From contig NZ_CABPST010000011.1 of assembly GCF_902459805.1 (NCBI RefSeq), positions 62,001 through 126,000 on the forward strand: DNA of 64,000 bases, in the 5' to 3' direction. The translations under genes were made by a program, and so were the position numbers. Of this stretch, positions 40,592 to 49,317 are shown in pieces (within the stretch, counting starts at the first letter, position 1; each line of letters starts with the position of its first letter). Origin of the DNA: Pandoraea bronchicola. GTDB taxonomy: Bacteria; Pseudomonadota; Gammaproteobacteria; Burkholderiales; Burkholderiaceae. Under the pieces are notes generated by a model. The model was not told where the DNA came from, ran no database searches, and saw nothing but the letters and a program-made list of their open reading frames with translations.

Positions 40592-41860
40592 ATGGATATC
40601 AAAGCCTACATGCAATCGCTGGGCCAGCGTGCCCGTGAGGCGTCGCGCGCCATGGCGCGTGCCGACACTGCCGCCAAGAATCGCGCGTTGCTCGCGATTG
40701 CGGATGCCATCGAACGCGATGGTGCCAAGTTGCAGGACGTGAACCGCCGCGATCTTGAGCGCGCGCGTGCCAACGGTCAGGACGCCGCGTTCATCGACCG
40801 TCTTACGCTGTCCGACAAGGCGCTGCGCACGATGATCGAAGGGCTGCGCCAAATTGCCAGCCTGTCCGACCCCATCGGTGAGATCAGTAATGTGCGCGTG
40901 CAGCCGAGCGGCATTCAGGTCGGCCAGATGCGAGTGCCGCTGGGTGTCATCGGCATCATTTACGAGTCGCGTCCCAATGTGACCATCGACGCCGCAGCGC
41001 TTTGCCTCAAGTCGGGCAATGCGACCATTCTGCGTGGCGGGTCCGAAGCCATCGAGAGCAACACCGCGCTCGCTGCCCTCATTGCTCAGGCGCTTGCGGC
41101 GACCGGTTTGCCTGGCGACGCCGTGCAGGTGGTGAGCACGCCCGACCGCGCGGCTGTTGGTGAACTCATCACCATGACCGAGTACGTCGACGTGATCGTG
41201 CCGCGCGGCGGCAAAAGCCTGATTGCGCGTCTGATGCAGGACGCCCGTGTGCCGATGATCAAGCACCTTGATGGCATTTGCCACGTCTACGTTGACGGCC
41301 GCGCCGATCCGGCGAAGGCGCTCGCGATTTGCGAGAACGCGAAGACGCACCGCTACGGCACCTGCAACACGATGGAGACATTGCTCGTCGATCAGCAGGC
41401 CATCGGCCAGTTGCCAGCCATTGCCCGCATGTTCCAGGGCAAGCAGGTCGAGTTGCGTGGTTGCGAACGAACGCTGAAGGTGCTGGGCGATGCCGGTGTG
41501 ACGGGCGTGGTGTCGGCGACTGAGGAAGACTGGTCAACGGAATACCTCGCACCGGTGCTGGCGATCAAGATCGTCGACGGCCTTGCGCTGGCCATTGAGC
41601 ACATCAATCGTTACGGCTCGCATCATACCGACGCCATCGTGACTGAGGACTACACTGCTGCGATGCAATTCCTGCGCGAAGTCGATTCAGCGAGCGTGAT
41701 GATCAATGCCAGCACGCGATTTGCCGACGGCTTCGAGTTTGGTCTGGGCGCTGAGATCGGCATCTCGAACGACAAGCTCCATGCGCGCGGCCCGGTGGGT
41801 CTTGAGGGCCTGACGAGTCTGAAGTACGTCGTGTTCGGGCACGGCGAAGTCCGCCAGTAA
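40592..41860 (+). CDS. proA: Glutamate-5-semialdehyde dehydrogenase
   Basis: A 422-residue NADPH enzyme of proline synthesis that reduces glutamyl-5-phosphate. Conserved blocks are [14 protein letters not shown] and the catalytic Cys258 in [10 protein letters not shown], with the C-terminal [30 protein letters not shown] 40592 fits the family start; the ribosome site is weak. It follows holA by 97 bases. proB is not adjacent, as is usual in betaproteobacteria. Confidence 0.97.
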   Translation: MDIKAYMQSLGQRAREASRAMARADTAAKNRALLAIADAIERDGAKLQDVNRRDLERARANGQDAAFIDRLTLSDKALRTMIEGLRQIASLSDPIGEISNVRVQPSGIQVGQMRVPLGVIGIIYESRPNVTIDAAALCLKSGNATILRGGSEAIESNTALAALIAQALAATGLPGDAVQVVSTPDRAAVGELITMTEYVDVIVPRGGKSLIARLMQDARVPMIKHLDGICHVYVDGRADPAKALAICENAKTHRYGTCNTMETLLVDQQAIGQLPAIARMFQGKQVELRGCERTLKVLGDAGVTGVVSATEEDWSTEYLAPVLAIKIVDGLALAIEHINRYGSHHTDAIVTEDYTAAMQFLREVDSASVMINASTRFADGFEFGLGAEIGISNDKLHARGPVGLEGLTSLKYVVFGHGEVRQ

Positions 41861-41881
41861 CCGCATCGGCAGCTACGTCAT

Positions 41882-42490
41882 ATGAAACTGCAAGCGCTCG
41901 GCCCTGCCGATTTTCTGAAGATGCCGTGGAAGAACGGCCAGGGTGTGACGACGGAGCTGGCTGTGGCGCGACGCGCCGGCGGCGACGGCTTTGACTGGCG
42001 GATCAGCACGGCGACGGTCGCGGCACCGGGGCCGTTCTCCGTGTTCGCGGGCATTGACCGTTCGTTGGCGATTGTCCGGGGCGGCACGCTCAAGCTGAAC
42101 GTTGAGGGTCGTCCGGATGTCACGCTCACGACGCGTACGCCACCCTACGCGTTTGGCGGTGAGCTGAATGTGAGCAGCGTTCCGGTGTTGGAAACCGCCG
42201 GGGTGCCGATAGATGACTTCAACGTCATGACGCGTCGAGCCGAATGGCGGCACACGCTGGCGCAGCATCGTCTCGATGGGGAGGCGCTTACGTGGGTGTT
42301 GCCAGCGGATGCCGAAGTCGTCGCCTTTCTTTATTGTTCGCAAGGGCAAGTGTGGGCGACGTTTGGCGATGGTCAGGCGGTAAGCGTTCCCGAGGGGCAT
42401 GCGTTGCGCATTGAAGGCGGTGACATGTGTGAATTGCGAGCCGACGCCAATCCTGCCGAAGTTTTCCTGACGACGCTCTCGCGCCGCTAA
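41882..42490 (+). CDS. hutD: HutD-family protein
   Basis: A 202-residue cupin-fold protein. The N-terminal MPWKNGQGVTTELAV and DWRISTATVAAPGPFSVFAGIDRSL are the hallmark of HutD, thought to control histidine-utilisation flux by an unknown mechanism. No other hut gene (hutH, hutU, hutI) is nearby: it sits alone, 21 bases after proA, and may be translated with it. The molecular activity is not established for the family. Confidence 0.88.
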   Translation: MKLQALGPADFLKMPWKNGQGVTTELAVARRAGGDGFDWRISTATVAAPGPFSVFAGIDRSLAIVRGGTLKLNVEGRPDVTLTTRTPPYAFGGELNVSSVPVLETAGVPIDDFNVMTRRAEWRHTLAQHRLDGEALTWVLPADAEVVAFLYCSQGQVWATFGDGQAVSVPEGHALRIEGGDMCELRADANPAEVFLTTLSRR

Positions 42491-42613
42491 CCCCCCGACC
42501 TGGGCCTCGCGCACCACGACTGAGGCGGCACCGTCGCCGCCTCGTCAAGCGCCGATAGCTGGAGGCCCGAGAATTGCGGGAGGTGTCGGTAAAAGCCCCA
42601 AAGGCGAGGGGGG

Positions 42614-42686
42614 AGATGGACCGGGGCCCCTTTCTGCAGCGAGTTGGGTTTATGTCTGAGAGGCGGAAAGGGGCCCCGGTCCATCT
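42614..42686. repeat. Perfect 21-bp inverted repeat with 31-base loop
   Basis: Arms 42614-42634 and 42666-42686 are exact complements (AGATGGACCGGGGCCCCTTTC), each containing the internal palindrome GGGGCCCC. The 31-base loop is TA-richer. There is no T-run, so it is not a terminator. It resembles an intergenic REP/BIME-type element or a structured RNA more than a coding sequence. Confidence 0.85.
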
Positions 42687-42756
42687 GGAGGGCGGTGTTG
42701 AGGGGGGGGATATTCCCGACGCAGCCTGACTGTGGCGAAACGGGGCGAAGTCCCAA

Positions 42757-42796
42757 AAAAAATGCCGCTTCGATTTGCTTCGAAGCGGCATTTTTT
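42757..42796. terminator. Rho-independent terminator of purH (bidirectional)
   Basis: A perfect 17-bp stem (AAAAAATGCCGCTTCGA and its complement) with a 6-base loop, flanked by A8 and T6. On the minus strand it lies about 60 bases past the purH stop and is a strong intrinsic terminator; on the plus strand it could also end hutD transcripts. Confidence 0.92.
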
Positions 42797-42856
42797 CTTA
42801 GCTGAACGGCATGACGCCCGAAGGCGCCATTCTGCGTCGCAGAGCGGGGGGGGGGC

Positions 42857-44422
42857 TTAGTGACGGAAGTGACGCGTGCCCGTCATCAGCATGGCGACGT
42901 TGCGCTCGTCGGCGGCGGCGATGACTTCATCGTCGCGCATCGAGCCGCCTGGGTGGATGACGCAGGTAGCGCCTGCGTCGACCACCACGTCGAGGCCGTC
43001 ACGGAACGGGAAGAACGCGTCTGACGCCACGGCCGAGCCGATCAGCGAGAGGCCGGCGTTCTGTGCCTTGATGCTGGCGATACGTGCCGAATCGACGCGG
43101 CTCATCTGGCCTGCGCCCACGCCCAGCGTCATACCGCCGGCACAGAACACGATGGCGTTCGACTTGACGTACTTCGCCACGCGCCATGCGAAGAGCAGGT
43201 CTTCCATTTCCTTCGGCGTCGGATGACGCTTCGTCACTACGCGCAGTTCGTGCGGCGCCACGTTCTTGGCGTCCGGCGACTGAACGAGCAGGCCACCGCC
43301 AACGCGCTTGAAGTCGTACTGATTCACGCCGTTGCCCAGCGGGACTTCCAGCAGACGCACGTTTTGCTTGGCGGCGAAGATTTGCTTGGCGGCGTCGGTG
43401 AATGACGGGGCGAGCAGCACTTCCACGAATTGCTTGGCCACCGATTGCGCGGCGGCTTCGTCGACTTCGCGGTTGAAGGCGATGATGCCGCCAAACGCCG
43501 ACGTCGGATCGGTCTGGAACGCCTTGGCGTAAGCCTCGGCAGGGGTGGCGGCCACGGCCACACCGCACGGATTTGCGTGCTTGATGATGACGCAGGCGGG
43601 CGCGTCGAACGTCTTCACGCATTCCCAGGCGGCGTCGGCATCGGCGATGTTGTTGTACGACAGTTCCTTGCCCTGGAGTTGGCGATAGTTCGCGAGCGAG
43701 CCGGCGGGCGTGATGATGTCGCGGTAGAACGCGGCGCTCTGGTGCGGGTTCTCGCCGTAGCGCATGTCCTGCACCTTCGTGTACGCGAGATTCAGCGTCG
43801 CCGGGTAGGCGGAGCGTTCGCTGTGGCGCAGCGACTCGCCAAGGCTCGTGAGGTAGTTCGTGATCGCGCCGTCGTACTGGGCCGTGTGGGCAAACACCTT
43901 GGTGGCCAGACGGAAGTTCGTGGCGTAGCCGACCGTGTTGCCGTTCGCCTTCATTTCGTCGAGCACCACAGCGTAGTCGGCCGGATCGACGATCACGGTG
44001 ACGTCGCGGTGATTCTTCGCCGCCGAGCGCAGCATGGTCGGGCCGCCGATGTCGATGTTTTCGATGGCGTCTTCGAGCGAGCAGTCGTCTTTTGCGATGG
44101 TCTGCACGAACGGGTACAGGTTCACGACGAGCAGGTCGATTGTCGGAATGTCGTGCTTCTCGAGCGCGGCCATGTGCTCGGGCAGATCGCGACGGGCCAG
44201 AATGCCGCCGTGAACCTTCGGATGCAGCGTCTTCACGCGCCCGTCGAGCATTTCCGGGAAGCCGGTGTAGTCGGCCACTTCGGTCACCTTCAGGCCGGCT
44301 TCCGCCAGCAGTTTGGCGGTGCCGCCAGTGGAGAGGATAGACACGCCCTGAGCAGCGAGCGACTTGGCGAAGTCGACGATGCCGGTCTTGTCGGAGACGG
44401 AAATGAGAGCTTGCTTAATCAT
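42857..44422 (-). CDS. purH: Bifunctional AICAR transformylase/IMP cyclohydrolase
   Basis: A 521-residue enzyme doing the last two steps of IMP synthesis. The N-terminal IMP cyclohydrolase domain ([33 protein letters not shown]) and C-terminal formyltransferase domain ([23 protein letters not shown]) are complete, and length is typical. It lies 59 bases after fis on the minus strand and ends at the terminator at 42757. Confidence 0.98.
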   Translation of the reverse strand: MIKQALISVSDKTGIVDFAKSLAAQGVSILSTGGTAKLLAEAGLKVTEVADYTGFPEMLDGRVKTLHPKVHGGILARRDLPEHMAALEKHDIPTIDLLVVNLYPFVQTIAKDDCSLEDAIENIDIGGPTMLRSAAKNHRDVTVIVDPADYAVVLDEMKANGNTVGYATNFRLATKVFAHTAQYDGAITNYLTSLGESLRHSERSAYPATLNLAYTKVQDMRYGENPHQSAAFYRDIITPAGSLANYRQLQGKELSYNNIADADAAWECVKTFDAPACVIIKHANPCGVAVAATPAEAYAKAFQTDPTSAFGGIIAFNREVDEAAAQSVAKQFVEVLLAPSFTDAAKQIFAAKQNVRLLEVPLGNGVNQYDFKRVGGGLLVQSPDAKNVAPHELRVVTKRHPTPKEMEDLLFAWRVAKYVKSNAIVFCAGGMTLGVGAGQMSRVDSARIASIKAQNAGLSLIGSAVASDAFFPFRDGLDVVVDAGATCVIHPGGSMRDDEVIAAADERNVAMLMTGTRHFRH

Positions 44423-44481
44423 GACGGACGGTAGTGAAGCGGCAAAAACTGGCGAGTTGGGCGAATGGCTGGACGCAACGG

Positions 44482-44715
44482 TTAGAGCAAGCCGTGCTGC
44501 TGCAACTTCTTGCGCAGCGTGTTGCGGTTGATCCCCAGATATTCGGCGGCGAGCGACTGGTTGCCGTCGGCCTTGCCGAGCACGAACTCGAGCAGCGGCT
44601 TCTCAACGACCGAGACGACCATATCGTAGACATCGTGTGGCCGTGCGCCATCCAGATCGCGGAAATACGAATCCAGACTGTCGCGCACGCATTGTTCTAT
44701 GTTTGTTTTGCTCAT
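44482..44715 (-). CDS. fis: Fis-family nucleoid-associated DNA-binding protein
   Basis: A 77-residue protein with the Fis helix-turn-helix at the C-terminus ([26 protein letters not shown], positions 52-77). The N-terminal helices match the short betaproteobacterial Fis; E. coli Fis is 98 residues. Its ATG overlaps the dusB stop codon by 4 bases (ATGA), so expression is coupled to dusB as in E. coli. Fis bends DNA and adjusts rRNA and growth-phase genes. Confidence 0.96.
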   Translation of the reverse strand: MSKTNIEQCVRDSLDSYFRDLDGARPHDVYDMVVSVVEKPLLEFVLGKADGNQSLAAEYLGINRNTLRKKLQQHGLL

Positions 44716-45740
44716 GCGGCTAATAGCTCCCTCGGCGATTCTTGTTCATAGCAGAGACGGTCCGAGTGCGCCTTCTGCTGTTCGAAAAACTCGTTGACCG
44801 CGGCCAACTGTTCCTGCGTAGTGTCGAGCGTGTTCATACGCTGGCGGAACGTGGCTGCCCCCGGCAGGCCACGCGAATACCACGCGATATGCTTGCGCGC
44901 GGTCCGCACACCGGTGTACTCCCCGTAAAACTCGTAATGGTCTTCGAGGTGTTCGTTCATGATCTGCTGAATCTCGTCAACGCGCGGCGGCAAGGCGATC
45001 TCGCCCGTCGTGAGAAACAACTCGATGTCGCGGAACAACCACGGACGGCCCTGTGCGGCACGGCCGATCATGATGGCGTCGGCGCCCGTGACTTCCAGCA
45101 CGTGCTTCGCTTTCTGCGCCGTGGCGATATCGCCGTTCGCGACGATCGGAATGCGAGCGGCGGCTTTCACGGCGGCGATGGTCTCGTACTCTGCGTCGCC
45201 GTGATACAGGTCGGCGCGCGTGCGGCCGTGAACGGTCAGCATGCTGATGCCGCAGTCTTCGGCGATACGCGCGACCGTGAGGGCGTTTTTGTGTTCGCGA
45301 TCCCAGCCCGTGCGAATCTTGAGCGTGACCGGCACCACGTCGCCCACGGCGCCGACGACAGCGGACACGATTCGGGCGACGAGCGGTTCGTTTTGCAGCA
45401 GGGCCGATCCGGCGGCGACGTTGCAGACCTTCTTGGCCGGGCAACCCATGTTGATGTCGATGATCTGTGCGCCGCGCTCCACGTTATAGCGGGCGGCCTC
45501 GGCCATCATGGCCGGGTCGGCGCCGGCGATTTGCACGGAGATCGGGGCGACTTCGCCGGCGTGATTCGCGCGGCGCATCGTCTTCTCGCTTTTCCAGAGC
45601 TGTGCGTTCGACGCCACCATCTCCGAGACGGCATAACCCGCGCCGAGTCGTTTGCACAACTGGCGGAATGGCCGGTCCGTCACACCCGCCATGGGGGCGA
45701 CAAACAGGTTATTGCGGAGTTCGTGGGGACCAATACGCAC
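44712..45740 (-). CDS. dusB: tRNA-dihydrouridine synthase B
   Basis: A 342-residue FMN enzyme that reduces uridine in tRNA. The N-terminal APMAGVTDRPFRQLC and the catalytic motif INMGCPAKKV (Cys100) are diagnostic, and VHGRTRADLY and IMIGRAAQGRPW follow. Start is GTG at 45740 (reading RIGPHELRNNL), without a clear ribosome site. It is the first gene of the conserved dusB-fis operon. Confidence 0.96.
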   Translation of the reverse strand: MRIGPHELRNNLFVAPMAGVTDRPFRQLCKRLGAGYAVSEMVASNAQLWKSEKTMRRANHAGEVAPISVQIAGADPAMMAEAARYNVERGAQIIDINMGCPAKKVCNVAAGSALLQNEPLVARIVSAVVGAVGDVVPVTLKIRTGWDREHKNALTVARIAEDCGISMLTVHGRTRADLYHGDAEYETIAAVKAAARIPIVANGDIATAQKAKHVLEVTGADAIMIGRAAQGRPWLFRDIELFLTTGEIALPPRVDEIQQIMNEHLEDHYEFYGEYTGVRTARKHIAWYSRGLPGAATFRQRMNTLDTTQEQLAAVNEFFEQQKAHSDRLCYEQESPRELLAA

Positions 45741-45846
45741 GATGAAGGGAAAAGCCGGGAAAAAGTTTGTATTTTACTGCGAAAACCCGTCCCCGTCGCC
45801 TAAAAAATGTGCAAATCGTTCGGGGGCCCCACCGGGAGCGCCCGCC

Positions 45847-47175
45847 TCAGCCGCGCTGGCCGAACATCATCTGGCGGGCGAAGGCGGTTTTGACTGGCGG
45901 GACGAGGTCGAGGCCCGCGAGAGCCATGCCGCGCAGGACGGCGACAGGCGCGGCGTCGATGCCGAAGACGAGGGGCAGCAGATCGGTGATGCGGATCGTC
46001 AGGCCGCGGTCGGCACGGCGCCGACGGGCGAAGGCGGTGAGGGCCGCAGGCCCCGGTACGCCATGATGGACGGCGGAGGTGCGTGCGTCGCGAACGAGTG
46101 TGTCGGTCAGGTCGAAGGCGTCGCGCAGGCCGAGGTTCAGGCCTTGTCCGGCGACTGGGTGGAGCGTTTGCGCGGCGTTACCGATGGCTGCGACCCGGCC
46201 GTCTACGACATGGCCGAGGGCGTTCAGGCCCAACGGGAACCCCGCGCGGCCGGCAATCGACGTGAATTGGCCCATACGGTCGCCAAAGGCCACGTGCAGT
46301 TCCGCAAGAAACGACGCGTCGTCCATCTCGCGGCGGCGCTTCGCCTCGGCGTGCGAGCAGCACCACACCAGCGCGTAGCCGTTTTCCTGCGGCAACAACG
46401 CCAGCGGACCGTCCGGTGTAAAACGCTCCCATGCCCAGCCAATACGCGGCCGTTCGCAGGTCACGAAACCGACGAGCGCCGTCTGACCGTAGTCGCGCAC
46501 GTGCGGGCGAGCCGTCTGGCCCTCGAACAGACCGCCCTCTGCATTCACCGCAAGCGTGGCATGCAGCGTATGCGCCTGATCGTCGATCGACGTGCCGAGG
46601 GTGATCGTGACCTGCTGCGAATCCTGACGCAGGGCGATGGCCCGATAGGGACGGAAGTGATGCAGGCCCGGCGCGTCGTGCGACGCGGGCGACGTGGGCG
46701 ACGCCGGCGATGGCAGTGAGGTCGGCGCGTGTTCGAAGCGGGCGGGCACGCGCGACATGGCCGCGTCCAGGGCGCGCATCAGCGTGCCGTAACGCACCAC
46801 ATAGCCCAACGCAGGCACGCCATGATCGAGGTAGTCGATTTCCGTGCTGCCGAAGCGTCGTGCTTGTGAGACGTGGATATGCTGGATCGGTGTGCTGTCG
46901 AGCCCCGAACCGCTGTGCGGCCATGCCCCGGCGCGCGCGAGAATCTCGCGGCTGCCGTGCGAGAGGGCCAGCGTGCGCGGGTCGTCGTACCCCGCCTGCG
47001 CGCCGCGCCCGTCCACCAGCGCAACGCGCAACTGCGGCGCGCGTTGCGCAAGCATCAGCGCGAGGGTGGTGCCGACCGGGCCGGCGCCGACGATCGCCAC
47101 GTCGAAACGCCGGGCGGCAGGCTCGCGCGCCAGTGAAGCGCAGTGCATCGGGGATGCGGGGGCTGCGTGCGTCAT
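45847..47175 (-). CDS. UbiH/UbiF/Coq6-family FAD-dependent monooxygenase
   Basis: A 442-residue aromatic-ring hydroxylase for ubiquinone synthesis. The FAD-binding start is VAIVGAGPVGTTLALMLAQRAP (about 26-47) and the C-terminal FAD motif is AAIGNAAQTLHPVAGQGLNLGLRDA. It is closest in appearance to UbiH, but which ring position it hydroxylates cannot be read from the sequence. A Pro/Ser/Ala-rich insertion lies near 150-170. The ATG overlaps the pepP stop codon by one base (TGATG), a pepP-ubiH order seen in many proteobacteria. Confidence 0.88.
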   Translation of the reverse strand: MTHAAPASPMHCASLAREPAARRFDVAIVGAGPVGTTLALMLAQRAPQLRVALVDGRGAQAGYDDPRTLALSHGSREILARAGAWPHSGSGLDSTPIQHIHVSQARRFGSTEIDYLDHGVPALGYVVRYGTLMRALDAAMSRVPARFEHAPTSLPSPASPTSPASHDAPGLHHFRPYRAIALRQDSQQVTITLGTSIDDQAHTLHATLAVNAEGGLFEGQTARPHVRDYGQTALVGFVTCERPRIGWAWERFTPDGPLALLPQENGYALVWCCSHAEAKRRREMDDASFLAELHVAFGDRMGQFTSIAGRAGFPLGLNALGHVVDGRVAAIGNAAQTLHPVAGQGLNLGLRDAFDLTDTLVRDARTSAVHHGVPGPAALTAFARRRRADRGLTIRITDLLPLVFGIDAAPVAVLRGMALAGLDLVPPVKTAFARQMMFGQRG

Positions 47176-48506
47176 CAGCCGCGCATCAGGGCTTCGATCT
47201 CGTCGGCATCTACCGGCACGTCGCGGGTGAGCAGCGTACAGCCGTCTGCGGTCACGACCGCATCGTCTTCGATACGAATGCCGATGTTCCAGTAGCGCTC
47301 ATCGATGTCCGGCGCGGGCCGCACATAAATGCCCGGCTCGATGGTCGTCACCATGTTCGCGCCCAGCGTGCGCCACGGGCGTTCGCCGTTCGGACCGTCC
47401 TCGCGATACTCGCCGCAATCATGCACGTCCATGCCGATCCAGTGCCCCGTGCGGTGCATGTAGAAGCGGCTGAACGACTTGTTGGCGATCACGTCGTCGA
47501 GATTGCCGACGGCGTCGCGTTTGAGCAGGCCGGTATCGAGCATGCCCTGCGCGAGCACGCGCACGGCGGCGTCGTGGGGGGCATCGAAGCGCACCCCGGC
47601 GCGCGTGGCGTCGATGGCGGCTTGCTGCGAAGCGAGCACGATGTCGTATAGCTCGCGTTGTGCCGGGGTGAATTTGCCGTTCACCGGGAATGTGCGCGTG
47701 ATGTCCGAAGCGTAGCCATCCAGTTCGCACGCCGCGTCGATCAGACACAGATCGCCATCGCGCAACTCGGTGTCGCCCGCGCGATAGTGCAAGATCGTCG
47801 CGTTGGCGCCAGCGGCGACGATCGAGCCGTAAGCGGGGAATTGTGAACCGTTGCGGCGGAATTCGTACAGCAGCTCGGCTTCGAGATGGTATTCACGCAG
47901 CCCCGGACGCGATGCCTTCATCGCGCGAACGTGGGCATCGGCTGAGATTTTGCCCGCGCGGGCCATGATGTCGAGTTCGATACTGTCCTTGATCAGACGC
48001 ATTTCGTCGAGAATCGCGCGGATATCGCGAGCGGCCGACGGCGCCGATACCCCCGTGCGGCTCTGCGCGCGTACCGCGTTCAGCCAGTGGCGCACCTGGC
48101 GATCCTGCTGGGCGGAGGCGCCGAGTGCGTAGAAGAGGGCCGGTGCGTCCGCCAGCAGTTGGGGCAGACGTGTATCGATCTCGTCGATTGGGTAGGCGGC
48201 GTCGAAGCCGAAGGTCTCGCGCGCGGCGTCGGGGCCGTAGCGATAGCCGTCCCAGATCTCGCGTTCTTCGTTCTTCGCGCGGCAGAACAGAATCGAGTGT
48301 CCCGTGCGGCTGTCGAGCACGACGACCGCTTCGGGCTCCGTAAAGCCCGACAGGTAATAGAAATAGCTGTCGTGACGGTAAGGGAAGTCGCTATCGCGAT
48401 TGCGCGGCACTTCCGGCGCTGTCGGCAGGATAGCGACGCCGCCACCGGCCTTGCGCATCTGTTCAATGACTCGCTCGCGGCGGGCACGGTACGGGGAATC
48501 GGACAT
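47175..48506 (-). CDS. pepP: Xaa-Pro aminopeptidase (PepP)
   Basis: A 443-residue metallo-aminopeptidase of the pita-bread fold, removing an N-terminal residue next to proline. The metal-binding residues are seen in LIDAACELDGYASDITRTFP, HRTGHWIGMDVHD, TIEPGIYV and GIRIEDD (two Asp, His, two Glu). The ATG at 48506 (MSDSPYRAR) has GGAG 6 bases upstream and is preferred; the in-frame ATG at 48518 would add four residues. It overlaps the UbiH-like gene by one base. Confidence 0.95.
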   Translation of the reverse strand: MSDSPYRARRERVIEQMRKAGGGVAILPTAPEVPRNRDSDFPYRHDSYFYYLSGFTEPEAVVVLDSRTGHSILFCRAKNEEREIWDGYRYGPDAARETFGFDAAYPIDEIDTRLPQLLADAPALFYALGASAQQDRQVRHWLNAVRAQSRTGVSAPSAARDIRAILDEMRLIKDSIELDIMARAGKISADAHVRAMKASRPGLREYHLEAELLYEFRRNGSQFPAYGSIVAAGANATILHYRAGDTELRDGDLCLIDAACELDGYASDITRTFPVNGKFTPAQRELYDIVLASQQAAIDATRAGVRFDAPHDAAVRVLAQGMLDTGLLKRDAVGNLDDVIANKSFSRFYMHRTGHWIGMDVHDCGEYREDGPNGERPWRTLGANMVTTIEPGIYVRPAPDIDERYWNIGIRIEDDAVVTADGCTLLTRDVPVDADEIEALMRG

Positions 48507-48557
48507 CGCGGGCTCCATTTCGTCTATTCGGTCGATTTCAGGCGTGTTCGGATGTAT

Positions 48558-49307
48558 TCAGGCGATTCTACTGCCGGGGGCGAGGTCGTGCCGGGCGCGC
48601 ACGTCGGCGTCCAGTGCGGCGAGCTGCGCCGGGGTGCCAACGTTTTCCCAAATGCCGTCGAAGCGCTCGCCGCTTGCCTGCCCGGCCGCAATCGAGCGCT
48701 GATACAGCGGTGTGAGCGCCAGGCGCGTACCCGGGGCAATCCCGTCGAACTGACGCAGATCGTACAGCGCGATGTTGCCGAACGTCAGCGGGCTGGCGGT
48801 CGCCGGGGCGGCATCGGGCAGATACAGGCGGCCTGCCGGGTCGAGCGCGAAGTCGCCCTCCGGATGAAACGGCGGGTTCGGCACCATCACCAGATGCATG
48901 CCGGGCTCGGGCTGCGTGGCCATGCGCGCGGCGTGCGGGCGCAGCGACGCGTAATCGAACGCCGTGAAAACGTCGCCCGAGACCGCGAGAAACACCTGGC
49001 CGGCCCCTTCAAGCAACGGGCGCGCCTTTGCAATCCCGCCCGCTGTCTCAAGCGCTTCGGCCTCGGCCGAGTACGCGAGCCGCACGCCGAACGCACTGCC
49101 ATCGCCGAGCGCAGCTTCGATCTGCGCACCCAGCCAGGCGTGATTGATGACGATGTCCGTGAAGCCCGCGCGCGCGAGCGCTTCGATCTGCCAGACGATG
49201 ATCGGCTTGCCGCCGACGCCCAGCAGCGGCTTTGGCGTGGTGTCGGTGAGCGGGCGCATGCGTTCGCCGCGTCCGGCAGCGAAGATCATCGCCTTCATTG
49301 CGGTCAT
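48558..49307 (-). CDS. murU: N-acetylmuramate-1-phosphate uridylyltransferase (MurU)
   Basis: A 249-residue sugar-phosphate nucleotidyltransferase. The UTP-binding loop is IFAAGRGERMRPLTDTTPKPLL near the N-terminus, and the remaining fold follows (VSGDVFTAFDYAS; PLTFGNIALYDLRQF). Together with the preceding AmgK kinase (10-base gap) it matches the AmgK-MurU pair that converts recycled MurNAc to UDP-MurNAc, bypassing de novo synthesis. ATG 49307 has GAGG 8 bases upstream; ATG 49298 is the alternative. Confidence 0.9.
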   Translation of the reverse strand: MTAMKAMIFAAGRGERMRPLTDTTPKPLLGVGGKPIIVWQIEALARAGFTDIVINHAWLGAQIEAALGDGSAFGVRLAYSAEAEALETAGGIAKARPLLEGAGQVFLAVSGDVFTAFDYASLRPHAARMATQPEPGMHLVMVPNPPFHPEGDFALDPAGRLYLPDAAPATASPLTFGNIALYDLRQFDGIAPGTRLALTPLYQRSIAAGQASGERFDGIWENVGTPAQLAALDADVRARHDLAPGSRIA

Positions 49308-49317
49308 GCGGCGCGCC

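Larger units (their letters stand above)
42491..42856. other. 366-bp intergenic region, hutD/purH
   Basis: This unusually long gap between convergent genes holds a 21-bp inverted repeat (42614-42686), a terminator (42757-42796), and two G-runs: G8 at 42702-42709 and G10 at 42846-42855, just past the purH stop. Short minus-strand open frames cross it but do not look like proteins. The long G-runs are unusual for this sequence. Confidence 0.7.

Noticed and set aside
42487-42756. Minus-strand open frame of about 90 codons across the hutD-purH gap.
   Set aside because: It runs through the inverted repeat and has no ribosome site or domain; more likely a by-product of the repeat.
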